A stretch of DNA of 64,000 bases from Pleurodeles waltl (lineage: Eukaryota > Chordata > Amphibia > Caudata > Salamandridae). Shown piece after piece: positions 11,444 through 22,320 of this stretch. The position numbers and the translations under genes are program-made. Below the pieces are notes generated by a model. The model was not told where the DNA came from. It searched no databases and was given only the letters and a program-made list of their open reading frames with translations. Location: assembly GCF_031143425.1 (NCBI RefSeq), contig NC_090437.1, positions 1,174,564,863 through 1,174,628,862 on the forward strand. The letters are read 5' to 3'. How positions within the stretch are numbered: the first letter of the stretch is position 1; each line of letters begins with the position of its first letter.

Positions 11444-11868
11444 GCGGCAGTACTCACCGTGGTCGCCTTCGCCCGCATTGGTGTTCATAGTGGAGCAGCA
11501 AGTAGAAGAGCATGGGAAACACATGCAACTCGGGCTCCATGGTGGCGTGGGTCTTCCTCGAGTCTCCAGAGGTGAGTAGTTTCCTTTCTGTTCAGTGTTT
11601 CCGCCAGGCTTTTGATGTTGTTGGTACCACCCCGGAAAAGGTGGTGGATTGGTGTGTCATGATACAGTGGGTGGAACATTGTCTTCCGCCTGGCTGTAGG
11701 CGGTTACCTCTGTGTTGCCTGTTGATTTCACCCTGGCGGTTGGTGTGTTAAAGTGGCTGTCTGTCTGAGCGGTTTACATCGTGGTCATAGTTTCATTTTT
11801 ATTACCGCCGGCCTGTTGGCGGTATTACCGCCGCTTTATCACCAACCGCCAGGGTTGTAATGAGGGCC
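11444..11868 (-). mobile_element. H1 right end with terminal inverted repeat
   Basis: The end of H1 beyond the ERV-A insertion. The last 30 bases (ACCGCCAGGG then TTGTAATGAGGGCC) are the inverted form of the Harbinger-type terminus used by the other elements in the window. TTA follows at 11869-11871. No gene lies in this part. Confidence 0.72.
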
Positions 11869-11871
11869 TTA

Positions 11872-12256
11872 GTGTGGACGCGCAGGATGGAATGCAATCG
11901 TTTGAAGAGGTGCAGTGACAGAGATCAATGGAAAAAAATTTCCAAACTTCTCTAAAGACTCCCCTTGCATTAAAGAGTCAACCTTAACCAGTTTCCTATC
12001 ATGATACTAACAAGGAGCTGGTTCATCCAACATGAACCCCTATTCCACTAAAGTAGAAGATATCACTGTTGTATAAAAACTGTGCATCAGAGCCACAAGC
12101 ATTTAGCTGTTTAATTACTACTGCTCTCAGGAGTAAGCCCAAAGTAATCATGGAGTACCTTGACTTACTCATGGAAAGCAGGTGTAAGCCAGGAATACTT
12201 GTATTGACTTTGTTCATTACTTTAGCACATGCTCATCCCCTGCAGGAGTAAGACAG
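11872..12256. other. Spacer without recognised feature
   Basis: No gene, RNA or repeat was recognised. Short open frames on both strands have no supporting motif. Confidence 0.4.
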
Positions 12257-14060
12257 TGTGAGAAATTGGGTTGTTGGTTGACTTTGGTGGTAGCCCTGGT
12301 CAAGAAACAGCCACAATCCTTTGCATGGTGAACCAGAAAAATGCACTAAATTATGATTAACCCTGGGCAATGTTGCACAAAAAGCAGTCAGGCTATGCTT
12401 AGAGGAAATGTGTTAAGTATTGATGCAGAACAGAAACAGTAATAAGGTGAAAAAGCTCAACCAATTAAAAAATAGAGTACATTTTAATAAACTGACTCAA
12501 AAATGACAATCCAATCAGTAGAGCCAGCGATATGAATTGTTAAAGTTTAAGGTGTAAAATAGCATCTAAAAGATAAAAGCTCCAACCGTGGACATCTGGT
12601 TGCAAGAGACCGGGTCAAAGTCAAATGTTAAGGCATACAGCAATTGTGCACGTTTTGGATATAAGAAGTGAATTGAGCATGGTCAGCACTTATCTTAGGA
12701 CTTTGAAAAAGTTTTAAGAGAAAATGTATGAGGAGGTAGCAGTTCAGTGGGGTAAGGCAGCAGGAGTATCCTAGGAGGGAGCGTAGTGAAAATGTATACC
12801 TTTGACTCAGTCGTCGAGATGAAAGCAGAAAATCTCCAGCTGAACGAAGCAGAAGGCTTTTGCTGAAGACATTTCCACAAGGTCGGATACCCCTTTATCG
12901 AAGGGCCACTGAAACAAATTTACTGCAGCTGAGAAGAATGTAGCGGGAGAAGCCGCATAGGCAAACCAACCAGTGGTGTATCTGGAGCAAACAGAAGATT
13001 AGGTTGGTCCCGGCCTCTTCCTGGTTTTCAGAGCATTTTTGGCCAAATTTTGTCCAAGTCCTCAGTCTTGGAAAATGGACATCTGGGTACTTTTAGCACC
13101 ACGACCAAGGGTCCAGGAGTAGGTGGGGATCTCTTGGACACTCCAGACTCACCCAGGATGGGTCCAGGTGTGGGATCAAGATTGTGGAAGTCTGTTATGT
13201 TCCTGTGATTCTGAACAGGAGATTAGCAAACTAGCCCTTGGAGTCTTTCTGGTAGTCCTGGGTGCAGGTGTAGATGAAGACCTCAATAGTAGGGCTGGCC
13301 TTTGAGAGTTTATGGCTGGCTCCAGGCAGCAAAGCAGTCCTTCCAGGTATAGCAGCAGTCTGGCAGAGTACAGAGCATGTCGCAGCAACAAGCAGACCTC
13401 TGGGAGACCTTCCCCAGGCCTAGTAGTGAACTGAAGTGTGGGTCTGAGAGCCCTATTTCTATACCCTGGTGCCCTGCTCCTAGAAGGTGGGATACATTTA
13501 CAGAAAGGTTCTTTGAAGTTCTGAGAGTTTCCTGCCTCCCCTGCCCTGGCTCCAAGCTGGCTGCAGTGACAATACAGGGTTGTTAGGCCTGTTGTGAGGA
13601 CAGGACATAGCTTAATCAGGTGCAAGTGGGGCTGTGCTCAGCTTCGTCCCTCCTCCCCAATCCTGACGGCCCATTGAGGCTCAGCTAATCCCACTATTTT
13701 GTTACAGGAATTCAGAAAGTCTAACTGTCAGCTACACCCAGTCATGTCACTCAAGACAGGCTAAGTGCACAAAGGCTAGGAAAATGCCAACTATCTTAAA
13801 GTTGCATTTTCAAAAATGTCATGTTAAATCCGACTTTACCATTAAAGAGGGTTTATCATTACAATGCCATAGCTACTAAACATGATATATCTACCTCCAC
13901 TCTTTTAGGAACTACAGCTTTTTAGATGTAATAAATAATCCATCAATGTTATCCGATGGTGGGGGTAGGTCTCACAGCAGTGCAAACTGTAGTTTTTCAC
14001 TACCAGGACATGTAAAACTTAAAAGTACATGTCCTACTTTTTAATTAAAAAAACAATATC
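12257..14060 (+). repeat. R1 dispersed non-coding repeat, copy 1
   Basis: It starts with TGTGAGAAATTGGGTTGTTG and matches a second copy at 41043-43165 over most of its length. Shared anchors include AGAGTACATTTTAATA (12472 and 41274), the CCTCTTCCTGG/CTCCTCTTGG TTTTCAGAGCA segment (13012 and 41828), GTCCAAGGGTCC-like blocks, CACCCAGTC.TGT (13735 and 42555) and TTTTTCACTACCA.GACATGTAAAACTT (13993 and 42819). No protein-coding potential is conserved between copies. A related block lies in reverse just downstream of ERV-C env (49180-49880), so the family may be LTR-derived; this is unproven. Confidence 0.65.
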
Positions 14061-14711
14061 ACAAAAAGGGTGAAAAGAAATTAGGGCTTTCTCCCCTTCC
14101 CTATCGTTATACACCAAACAGTAAGAGAGAGCGCACTACCTATGTCCTAAATAACCCTAATCTCTATGCAGGAGACTCCAAAAATGTTTTTAGAAGAACT
14201 CTCACCCACTAGCATCAACTAGTAACATGCTTCATCATAGGGTTCCCAGCTGAGGTGCCTAGTGCATTTGAGTGTGCTGTGAAGCCTGTAAAGTGATGCA
14301 GGTTGTTTTTAGGGATCAAGGTATGGAACATTTCCTCAACGAACCTTGCCACAACAGAAAATGTTATTATGGGGACCTTGGGTAAAGTTAAGATCAGTCG
14401 ATGTGAATTGAGATTTTTATGGTCTCTCACATTTCGGTCTACATGTTTCAGCCATAATAGTATATGTACTATTGGTCAAATGGCTTTTTTCAGGACCAAC
14501 ATATCCCTACAAAAATGTGCTAATCATGGACTCATGTACACATGCATAATCATTAATAATGCTCTCTTAAAAATGCACCACAACTTACAATCTTCATTAC
14601 TTCAACACAGAAACTTGACTCTGTGTATTCATCTGTAATGATCAGGGTAGAAGGACAATGTTATACATATAACACAGCTGTTCATTGGTATCTACAGCCA
14701 GAACCTGCATC
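14061..14711. other. Spacer without recognised feature
   Basis: AT-rich unique-looking DNA. The frame at 14303-14638 is open for 111 codons on the plus strand but has no recognisable domain. Confidence 0.4.
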
Positions 14712-14868
14712 AGTAATAACCGCACTCCAATCAGGCAGCCTATTATCATATGACCCCAAGGGGAAAGGACCGTTTTCCCGTGAATTTGGCATTTATCATT
14801 AGCAGTGTAGTACAAGCATTGCATGCAAACACACTATAAATAGCCATATCTGTCGGCCTGCTTTAAAC
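14712..14868 (-). repeat. R2 dispersed repeat, copy a
   Basis: On the minus strand this matches 18812-18974 on the plus strand, including the exact block GTACTACACTGCTAATGATA and the flanking CTTTCC.CTTGG.GTCA and GGTTATTAC words. The two copies are inverted relative to each other and about 4 kb apart. Non-coding. Confidence 0.7.
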
Positions 14869-15000
14869 AGTATTGCCCATAGCACCATAGATACTTAGAA
14901 GCAGGCAAAACCTGTAGTGACACTGTAGATGGGGTATATGGTTTGAAATTTTGTTAAAATTGTAAATGTCTCTCATGGATATCTCAATTTCAATTACAAT

Positions 15001-15079
15001 TACAAAAGCATTTGCAATTCAATGGATCTCGCATTTGCTTGAATTAAATTCATAACTGGACTTTTTTGCCACATAAATT
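15001..15079 (+). repeat. R3 short repeat, copy a
   Basis: Matches 18283-18381 in direct orientation: AGCATTTGCAAT.CAATGG, TCTC.CATTTGCT.GA, TAACTGG.CTTTT. It could be a SINE fragment, but no Pol III A and B boxes could be assigned. Confidence 0.55.
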
Positions 15080-15727
15080 GGTCAACCCTGCCTTATAGTT
15101 TTGTCTTTTCCTGCCAAATAATTCCATTGGACCTGCATTTAACTAAAGCTTTTCCATTTACCTTCTTTCCATATCTGCAGTGAAACATGAAATTGTTGCC
15201 ATTTAGCGTCCTAATTTAAATCTTACATGCTAATTCCAATAGAATACCACTTTCACCACCCCACCATCAGAGTTACTGGCCGGCTAACACAATTCCCAAA
15301 ACCAAAGACACAAGACAGCGACGGAGGAGTAACTAGAAAAATAAACTATTAGGGTCACCCAAACATATCCAGAGTGCTTAAACAGCCAAAGTGTAATAAG
15401 GATGTTAAGTTGGCCTGAATCATAGTCATAATTGCAATAAGGAGATTTTAATGAAACATATAGAATTGTCATGTAAACCCAATAAAAACCTTTATCAGAA
15501 AACAACATTTGGCATTAGACTGTAATGCTCAGAACAGGCCCTAGAGGACACCACAATGAAAATACCATTTGTAAGAAACATGGTCATGTAAACTGACTTA
15601 GTGAATTGCTTAGTCTGTAAATGTGTATCCAGCCAAAAAGTCTATGGTAATAATGTATTACTGGACACGTCTTTCAGGGCATACAAATGGGAATGAGCTA
15701 GCTGTGATAGGCCACAATAAGGAACTA
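15080..15727. other. Spacer without recognised feature
   Basis: AT-rich, no gene or repeat recognised. Confidence 0.4.
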
Positions 15728-16446
15728 GGGGCCAGATGTAGGTAGAAACCAATGTGCGAGTTGCAAATTGCGAGTCCTTCCGACTCGCAATTTGCAACTC
15801 GCAAATTGGTATGCAGAAAGGTGTCTCAGACACCTTCTGCGACTAGCTATGGGGTCGCAAAGACCCACCTCATAAATATTTATGAGGTGGGTCGCAGTTT
15901 GCGACCCCATAGCGAGTCTAGGCACTCACGGGGATGGTGGCCTGCTGGAGACAGCAGACCACCATGTCCGTGACTGCTTTTAAATAAAGCTGTTTTTTTT
16001 TTCTCTTTGCAGCCCGTTTTCCTTAAAGGAAAACGAGCTGCAAATAGAAAAAAATACCGAAACCTTTTTGTTTCGGTTTTTTACAGAGTAGGCAGTGGTC
16101 CATGGGACCATTGCCTGCTCTGAAAAAACATTATTGTGAGCATTCACAAAGGGGAAGGGGTCCCCTGGGGACCCCTTCCCGTTTGCGAATGAGTTACCAT
16201 CCACTTGAAGTGGATGGTAACTGCGGGTTGACTTGCGACCGCTTTCGCGGTCACAAATCAACCCTACATCGCGGTGCGACTCGCAAACAGGTAGGGAACG
16301 CCCCTTCCTATTTACGAGTCTGAAACACATTTTGCGAGTCGGTACCGACTCGCAATATGTGTTTCAGCATTGCATGAGGGCATTAGCGCCTCGCAAACAG
16401 CGTTTTTCGCTGTTTGAGAGGCGCTAATGCCTTCCTACATCTGGCC
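15728..16446 (+). mobile_element. MITE made of consecutive hairpins (719 bp)
   Basis: The ends are inverted repeats: GGGGCCAGATGTAGG on the left and CCTACATCTGGCC on the right. CTA flanks both sides (15725-15727 and 16447-16449), a possible 3-bp target duplication. The interior is a chain of near-perfect palindromes: GCGAGTTGCAAATTGCGAGT with its inverse at about 15766-15807; AGGTGTC/GACACCT near 15820; GGGGTCGCAAA around a central CATAAATATTTATG near 15850-15906; and a long arm pair at 16379-16431 (GGCATTAGCGCCTC, loop, inverse). No protein is encoded, so it must have been moved by a transposase from elsewhere. Confidence 0.8.
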
Positions 16447-17055
16447 CTATGTGCTTGTGATAAAACATCTGAAGTGGAGACAGAGATTATGGGCATCCCC
16501 GTTAAAAAGCAGCGTCTGAAATAAGGTATAATAAAGTGACGAGGAAGAAATGTATCAGCTCCAGAAGGAGCCGCAGTCCACACCACTGGATTGACTATTT
16601 GATGGATAAGCGACAGACAAGACAGATAAGTGAATTAACTCCAAGAGAAAAACTTCAGGAAAATTACATTCAGCAGGAGAGCTCTTGCACAAAAGAATTA
16701 TTGTAGAGAGAATTATCCCATTTTCACTGTGTGAATCCTAACAACTTGGTTTATCACAAAGTTGTGAATTTCGTTGGCCTAATTTAAACTTCACACAGCA
16801 GTAATCTACACACAAATCACAGCATCAGATACTCAACCCACTGAGCTAATTCCTGTGAGCTGCTTGAGCGGATTAAGACAGAGGTGAAGCACACGATGCA
16901 CCTTATCTATTAATTAATTATAATTATCAGTGTGCAATTGTTTGCTGGTCACTGTGGTATGTTTTGGAAGCCCTCAACCTCTTTTACCAAACAGGCTATG
17001 CTGAACATGCGGGGATCTGCAGGTTGCAAGTTTGAATCTCAGCAATGCAGACTTA
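16447..17055. other. Spacer without recognised gene
   Basis: No gene. Near 17021-17045 GGTTGCAAGTTTGAATCTC resembles a Pol III B box, as in tRNA-derived SINEs, but no matching A box or tail was found. Confidence 0.35.
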
Positions 17056-17892
17056 GGCCCTCATTACGAGGCTGGCAGTCATGAGACCGCCAGCCTCTCC
17101 GCGGCACTCCTACCACTGCGGAGCCAGCAGTAAGGACCGCCACATTAAGAGTTGTGAGGCTTGGCAGACTGCAAGCCTCCACAAACCTCCCTGGCCCGCA
17201 GGTGCGGTTGCACCACCGCTTCCAGCAGGGAGCACCTCCAAACCCTGGCAGTCATGCACCTGGTGACAGGAATCTCCATTCCTGTCGCTGGCACACATAT
17301 ACAAACATGTCCCCACACATGCACACATCCCCATCCACCCATCAGCATACTCGCAAACACCCCCACTCCTTCACGCATGCACGCATTCACATACACACCC
17401 ATTCAGCATACGCATACATGCACTCAGACACCCCCACTCACTCACATTCATCCACACTGACACCCCCATACGCACGCATATACATACACACACACATTCA
17501 CTCGCATACACACACACATTTACCACCCCCCTCCGCACACACGCACCCACACACAGGCACCCTTACCCCACTCCCCCCCTTTTGGACATCCACTAACCTT
17601 CTCCGTGGAGGAGAACATCCGGGAGGGGATGGGTCCTGGTGGTCTTGCATCACCAGCACCACCACGCCAGCAAGACTCCGCCAAGCCATATTACAGTTTG
17701 TAATACAGCAGGCGGAGTCCATGCTGCTGTGGCAGTGCTGGCGATGCAACCGCCTCTACACCGCCACAAATATGGTAGACAGCTGCCAGCACTCGTAGTA
17801 TGGCGGTCTGCAGACCGCCTGCACCGACAGTCTAGTGGCGTGTTTGGCTTTGGCGGTCAGGGAAATTTACCGCCAAAGTCTAAATGAGGGCC
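17056..17892 (+). mobile_element. Non-autonomous Harbinger MITE (837 bp), TSD TTA
   Basis: Left end GGCCCTCATTACGAGGCTGG, right end CCGCCAAAGTCTAAATGAGGGCC, flanked by TTA at 17053-17055 and 17893-17895. Termini and target duplication match the Harbinger type. The centre (17300-17560) is CA-rich simple sequence. Open frames across it are low-complexity His/Thr/Pro translations and are not genes. Confidence 0.85.
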
Positions 17893-17895
17893 TTA

Positions 17896-18282
17896 GTCTT
17901 CCACCATTCTGAGGTCGGCAAACTAAATACGAATAAAAGTGGGTAGTAAAATATCAGATATTTAGAGCGCTTATTAATGGTTGAATTGTGGTATAAAGCG
18001 CCATACAGAAAAATATTATTATTCATAAGTTTCGGAGCTGTGCTGCTCTTCCAGAGCTCCTTCCTGCAGGACATTGCAAGGAGCTGCCCTACTGATGTGT
18101 TCTAAAATGCCAAAGATCCCTTCAACAACAATCTCCTTAGTTTAATGCCGCATCTCTGAGTCATTCCCACCTCTGGAGTGGAGCACAGAAAAAGGGCTAG
18201 AAACAGACATAAAATGTGCAAAACCACCACCAAGGGAGGAAATACCAGCATGTACATAACTAGCGTAAATGAGCATGAAACA
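17896..18282. other. Spacer without recognised feature
   Basis: No gene or repeat recognised. Confidence 0.4.
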
Positions 18283-18381
18283 ATAATACAAGCATTTGCA
18301 ATGCAATGGGTCTCAAGTTTGCTCGAGTTAGAGCTATTAGCATTGTAAATTCCTAACTGGGCTTTTCTTCCTACTTAAATT
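18283..18381 (+). repeat. R3 short repeat, copy b
   Basis: Partner of 15001-15079 in the same orientation, with several substitutions and a short extra segment (GAGCTATTAGCATT). Confidence 0.55.
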
Positions 18382-18811
18382 GAAAATGAAAAGTAAAATA
18401 GGTGACATAAACAAGTCGATTCAAAGCCCCACAGCCACTACGAGCGTGAATGCGAAGGAGAGACACAAAAGGAAAAAGAAGTTCGCTCGCAGTCAAACAT
18501 TTTGGCAAACATGCAATTATCCATGTAATAGGGTTGGTCCACAAGGCGGTAACAAAACTGCCCCAAGACGGGACAAACATACAGCATTTACCAATGTCAT
18601 TAAAGGATTTTTGAAAGGCAAGCCCACGAATGAATGAAAGTGATGGGTGTGAGGTGGGCGTGGTTAAAAGATAAGAAAAGCAGCGCTTGCACGTTGCTAT
18701 GCTCAACATAAAAACGGCAAAGCTGCAGGATTAAAAAGCGCATTCACCAAATGCCCTGAAAGAATCTGTATATATTTTTTACAAATAGGCAAATGTGATA
18801 TGTACATTAGT
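18382..18811. other. Spacer without recognised feature
   Basis: No gene recognised. The minus-strand frame at 18371-18709 is open for 112 codons without a domain. Confidence 0.4.
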
Positions 18812-18974
18812 GATTTAAAGTAGGTCAACAGACCTGGCTATTCAGAGTGTGATTGCATGAAATGCATGTACTACACTGCTAATGATAAATGCCAAATTCA
18901 CAGGACAACTGTCCTTTCGCTTTGGAGTCACATGGTAGTAGAGTGCATGATAGGAGTGTGGTTATTACCGATTA
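18812..18974 (+). repeat. R2 dispersed repeat, copy b
   Basis: Inverted partner of 14712-14868. It is followed closely by an R1-like fragment, so the two may belong to one composite repeat. Confidence 0.7.
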
Positions 18975-18995
18975 AATTTTTATATATAGCAAAGT

Positions 18996-19450
18996 TTTAA
19001 TTACACAGCACCCTGCCCAATGGATTCCCTAGGGCCTAACTTAGGGTGACATATGTAATAAAAGGGGAGTTTAAGGCTCGGCGAGGGTGTTTAAATGCCA
19101 AGTCGATATGGCAGTGTGACTGCATTCAGGCTGCAATGACAGATGTAGGTCGTTTGAAGTGCGACTTCTGTGTGTGACACAATAATTGCTGCAGCACCAC
19201 TAGTAGCATTTAATTGACTGGCCCTTGGAATATGCTATACCACTCTACAAGGGACTTATAAGTAAATTAAATATGCCAATGAGGTATATGACAATCAAAC
19301 CATGTTTAGAGGAGTTAACACAAGCAGAGGTAAAGTGCACAGAGTCCATAGAGTCCTGGAGCCAACAGAAGCAAACATCTGGAAAAAATGAAGGCAAGCA
19401 GGTAAATGTTTGGGGGGATACCACCCTAAGGCTGACAGGTCAAGAATGCT
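18996..19450 (+). repeat. R1 dispersed repeat, 3' fragment
   Basis: Matches the distal part of R1 copy 2 (about 42880-43165): GGTGACATATGTA.TAAA, GGCTGCAATG.CAGA, CACTAG.AGCATTTA and GGGACTTATAAG.AAATTA. It extends about 180 bp past the point where copy 2 stops matching. Confidence 0.6.
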
Positions 19451-20129
19451 CCAAGAGTAAGTCACACCTACCCAAATCAAAAGCTTTGTGGCTCGGGACC
19501 CATATATTTATATGTCTTACATTGTGACAGTTTACTTGAGTTACATGTGGTAAATGTCACTTCTGCTATTGCTGTGCCTTGCCAAAAAAGATCAACGTGA
19601 CAGACAGAATTAAATATCAGTTTGTAAAGTATTTACTGATTACAAGCTCTAGGCCGGAGGGTGGACCTAAAGATTCTACGTGAATCCCCAAAGTTGTAAA
19701 CTCAGATGTTTGGCCTAAGTTCAGACCAAATGTCTAAGTTTACCCTTGTGAATCGGGCCCAATGTGAACAGTCAATGAACAGTCAGAGATAGCCAACTTC
19801 GGGGCTGATAATGAAACAGAGTTAATATTTGTACGACTGAGATGATTTGCCGTTAAGCTCAATCTACCAAACTCCATCTGCCATATCATTAGAACTGGTA
19901 TTTCTTTCATATTTTATTTTATTTTATATCTATCTCAGTCGTAATTTATGGGACACAGCCTGTTTAGGAGTTTTAAGGGAATTTCACCAGATTTTTTAAT
20001 AAGTAGTTGTCTTCGCATCTTTATCTTAAATAATTCCTTCTTTATATTACTTACCAATTATGAAAAGTAAGAACAGTTAAATTACATGTTTTTAGTGTGG
20101 CTTGTGTTGGGGAAGAAGTCTTTCCAACT
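19451..20129. other. Spacer without recognised feature
   Basis: No gene. A TTTTATTTTATTTTATATCTATCT tract near 19915-19935 is simple sequence. Confidence 0.4.
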
Positions 20130-20580
20130 GGGGCCCAGATTTAAGAAGGACTAGCGCCATTCTAACGACACATTAGCATAATTTGTTTACGCTAATGTGG
20201 TGTTAGATGGCCAAGAGCGCCACAATATATTTACAAAGTGGTGCAATGCATGCAACCCTTTGCACTACATTATGTCTGCGGCAGACATAAGGGATACCAA
20301 TGGTGGCTGAAAAAATGGCGCAAAGAAATCGAAGAGATTTCTATGCGTGATTTTTTTCTGCTCTGAGCAGGCGTTAAAAGGAGGCTCCCTCTAGATGCTT
20401 TGCAGGATTAGCATCAAAATTTTTTATGCTAATCCTGCAAAGCACCGAACTTGCGTCAAAACAATTCTGGCATTAGTTCCCTAACTACTGCCATAGTGCG
20501 CCATAAATAAAATACGGCGCACATATGGTGGCGTTAGGGCGGCATTAAGGAGCGCAAGAAAAGTGGCGCTGCACACAAAT
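20130..20580 (+). mobile_element. Hairpin-rich MITE-like element, right end undefined
   Basis: It starts GGGGCCCAGATTTAAG, close to the termini of the elements at 15728 and 34094. It contains a perfect 19-bp inverted repeat at 20396-20414 and 20426-20444 with an 11-base T-rich loop, and a weaker pair around 20177-20215 (ACATTAGC and GCTAATGT). No matching right terminus was found, so the right end given is only an estimate. Confidence 0.5.
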
Positions 20581-21106
20581 ATGCCACTTGGTTTTTCCGA
20601 CTCATGGCATGAAAGGTTGCTCGTTTGCAGATGGCATCAGGTAGCAAGGGGTTTGACTTGCATTGCTTTTGTAGCGAGACCCAAATCGTTTTATTTATTT
20701 TTCCATTAAAATGTTTGTGCAAAACATATGATTGGGATTGTCTTGGGCAATTACAAGTGACAAGGACTCAACCGTGTCAACTGGGGTCTTTCAGTTCCGC
20801 TGTCCTAGGCCTCCATACCAAGGACCCTCAAAGCATGGGCCTAGTACCCCTTTAAAAACTTGACCCTTAAAGGTGGCGATTCAGAGGAACCTAAGGCTAA
20901 CACTTGGAGGTGCTGTGGACTAGAAACTCTGAATTCAGGAGTACATCACAAGCTTTTTAAATAAAAGTACATTAACTATTTATTAACCACAATAAGTCTC
21001 TGACAGGTGAGGGCTACAAACTTTTTTTAGGTATGAGATCACTACTATCGTTAACAAATAAACTACAACATTAATGTTCTATTGCTACATTTCAGTTGTG
21101 ACAGCT
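20581..21106. other. Spacer without recognised feature
   Basis: No gene or repeat recognised before the ERV-B target site. Confidence 0.4.
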
Positions 21107-21110
21107 ATGT
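21107..21110. other. ERV-B target-site duplication, left
   Basis: ATGT directly before the 5' LTR. The same ATGT follows the 3' LTR at 31507-31510. A 4-bp duplication is common for several retroviral integrases, including foamy viruses. Confidence 0.85.
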
Positions 21111-21442
21111 TGTAGTGTAGCCATTTTTAATATAGCTTCATGCACGTTAGTTTAACATACTAGGCCGCAGTGCACTTTGCCCTAGATATATTTTATTCAG
21201 CTTTGCACTGTTATTTTACAATAACCACTTTTTACGGTCTTGTTTTAATTTCTTCTATCACACTGTTTAGCTTAGTTCAGCACTGTGTTTTCAAATAATG
21301 CATTCTTGATCGCCCTGTGCTTCAGTCAAGGCTACAGTCTGGTATATTGCCGGTAAATGTAGTAGAAGTTTAGTCTACAGCGTTCGTAGAAAATACACAT
21401 CCTTACGTAGGGACATTTTTCTTAGAACATCTGCGTGTTAGT

Positions 21443-21450
21443 TATATAAA
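21443..21450 (+). promoter_or_regulatory. ERV-B 5' LTR TATA box
   Basis: TATATAAA. The 3' LTR copy at the matching place has TATAAAAA. The expected start site is about 25-30 bases downstream, near 21478. Confidence 0.65.
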
Positions 21451-21646
21451 CACTTTCTAGTCCTAGTACACGTCAAGAGGGAGATTCCAGCCAGGGACCC
21501 ACAACTGTATGCTGAATGCCCCGTTGCAGATGCTGATGCTGACTACAGGCCTTTGCTCAGGTATGAGGGTCGATGTCCTCCTGGGGAACCTGAAAGGCAG
21601 GCTTAGAGCTTAAGATGCTGTGCTCGAAAATATAACTTAGAGAGAG

Positions 21647-21652
21647 AATAAA
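21647..21652 (+). terminator. ERV-B LTR polyadenylation signal
   Basis: AATAAA in both LTRs (also near 31077), about 200 bases after the TATA box, so it would lie in R. Confidence 0.65.
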
Positions 21653-22087
21653 CTAGCGGCACTATGATAGCTTTATTCTTGTGCTTCACTCTCATTGTCC
21701 CTATTTTAATCTTACTGTGTTGTGTAGTTCTGGTTATTGCAGCTCACGCTTTACTATCTAAAATGCAGTTGTTTCATTAAACCAATCTTTAAAACTTATA
21801 CTGCTTTTATCGTCATTTATATATGAGACCGCACTGTGTATGAGAGAACCGGTTGTGACCTGAGTGACCACGACTTCCTTGAGAAGTACTAATATGTCAT
21901 GCGCTCGGCTGCCCAATTGACTCTACTATTTGGGAGAGATGAGGCACTGCTAGTTATCCGGAGCAAAACCCGGATTTGGAGTGACAAGAGTCATTTACTG
22001 TGGCTAAGACTCAGTCCCCCACATTGTGGACGATCTTGTTACTCAAAATCCAGTAGTCTCATTATGATAATGAGAGCCTACGCGACA

Positions 22088-22106
22088 TGGCGCCGCCAAC
22101 GTTTGG
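22088..22106 (+). other. ERV-B primer-binding site, tRNA-Lys type
   Basis: TGGCGCC then GCCAACGTTTGG directly after the LTR end. It resembles the tRNA-Lys-1,2 site used by foamy viruses with a small insertion. Confidence 0.8.
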
Positions 22107-22320
22107 TCAGGCTCTAATTTTCAGGTCCACCAGCATATCTCGGTCTCATTTTTATATAATGACCCCTCAGTTCCGTATATGGACACGTCCGTAGTACTGA
22201 GGATTTCCACCACCGCCGTTTCGGTGATCCTATTTTTATCGGGTGGTTGTTCAAGCTTGAACCTTAAAAGGAAAAAAAAACATCTTGGTGTGCCTTCTCT
22301 GAACTCTTAGTGTTTCTATG
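22107..22320 (+). other. ERV-B 5' leader
   Basis: A 214-bp untranslated leader between PBS and gag, much shorter than in ERV-A. No gene. Confidence 0.55.

Larger units (their letters stand above)
1..11868 (-). mobile_element. H1: degraded Harbinger-type DNA transposon split by ERV-A
   Basis: The right end at 11839-11868 reads inward as the same terminus (GGCCCTCATT then a CCGCC/GGCGG motif) found on the other Harbinger-like elements of this window, followed by TTA at 11869-11871, the usual 3-bp target duplication of the superfamily. The left end lies outside the window. On the minus strand the terminus is followed by non-coding sequence (11868 to 11444), then the ERV-A insertion (11443 to 1172), then the rest of the element (1171 to 1), which includes a broken SANT/Myb exon at 638-430. 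GGCGG/CCGCC-rich sequence on both sides of ERV-A (910-1165 and 11740-11860) supports one interrupted element. Most of the body is off-window or deleted, so mobility is very unlikely. Confidence 0.7.
21111..22087 (+). repeat. ERV-B 5' LTR
   Basis: A 977-bp LTR starting TGTAGTG and ending GCGACA directly before the PBS. It carries a TATA box (TATATAAA, 21443-21450) and a polyadenylation signal (AATAAA, 21647-21652), giving a U3-R-U5 layout with U3 of about 360 bp. The first six bases equal those of the ERV-A LTR, but the length is double. Confidence 0.92.

Noticed and set aside
1166..11450. Target-site duplication for ERV-A
   Set aside because: The bases outside the two LTRs do not match at any reasonable edge; recorded as unresolved rather than forced.
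16990..17050. tRNA-like B-box word, possible SINE
   Set aside because: No A box at the right distance, no tail and no second copy in the window.
17154..17798. 214-codon frame over CA-rich DNA
   Set aside because: The translation is His/Thr/Pro low complexity from a CA microsatellite inside a MITE.
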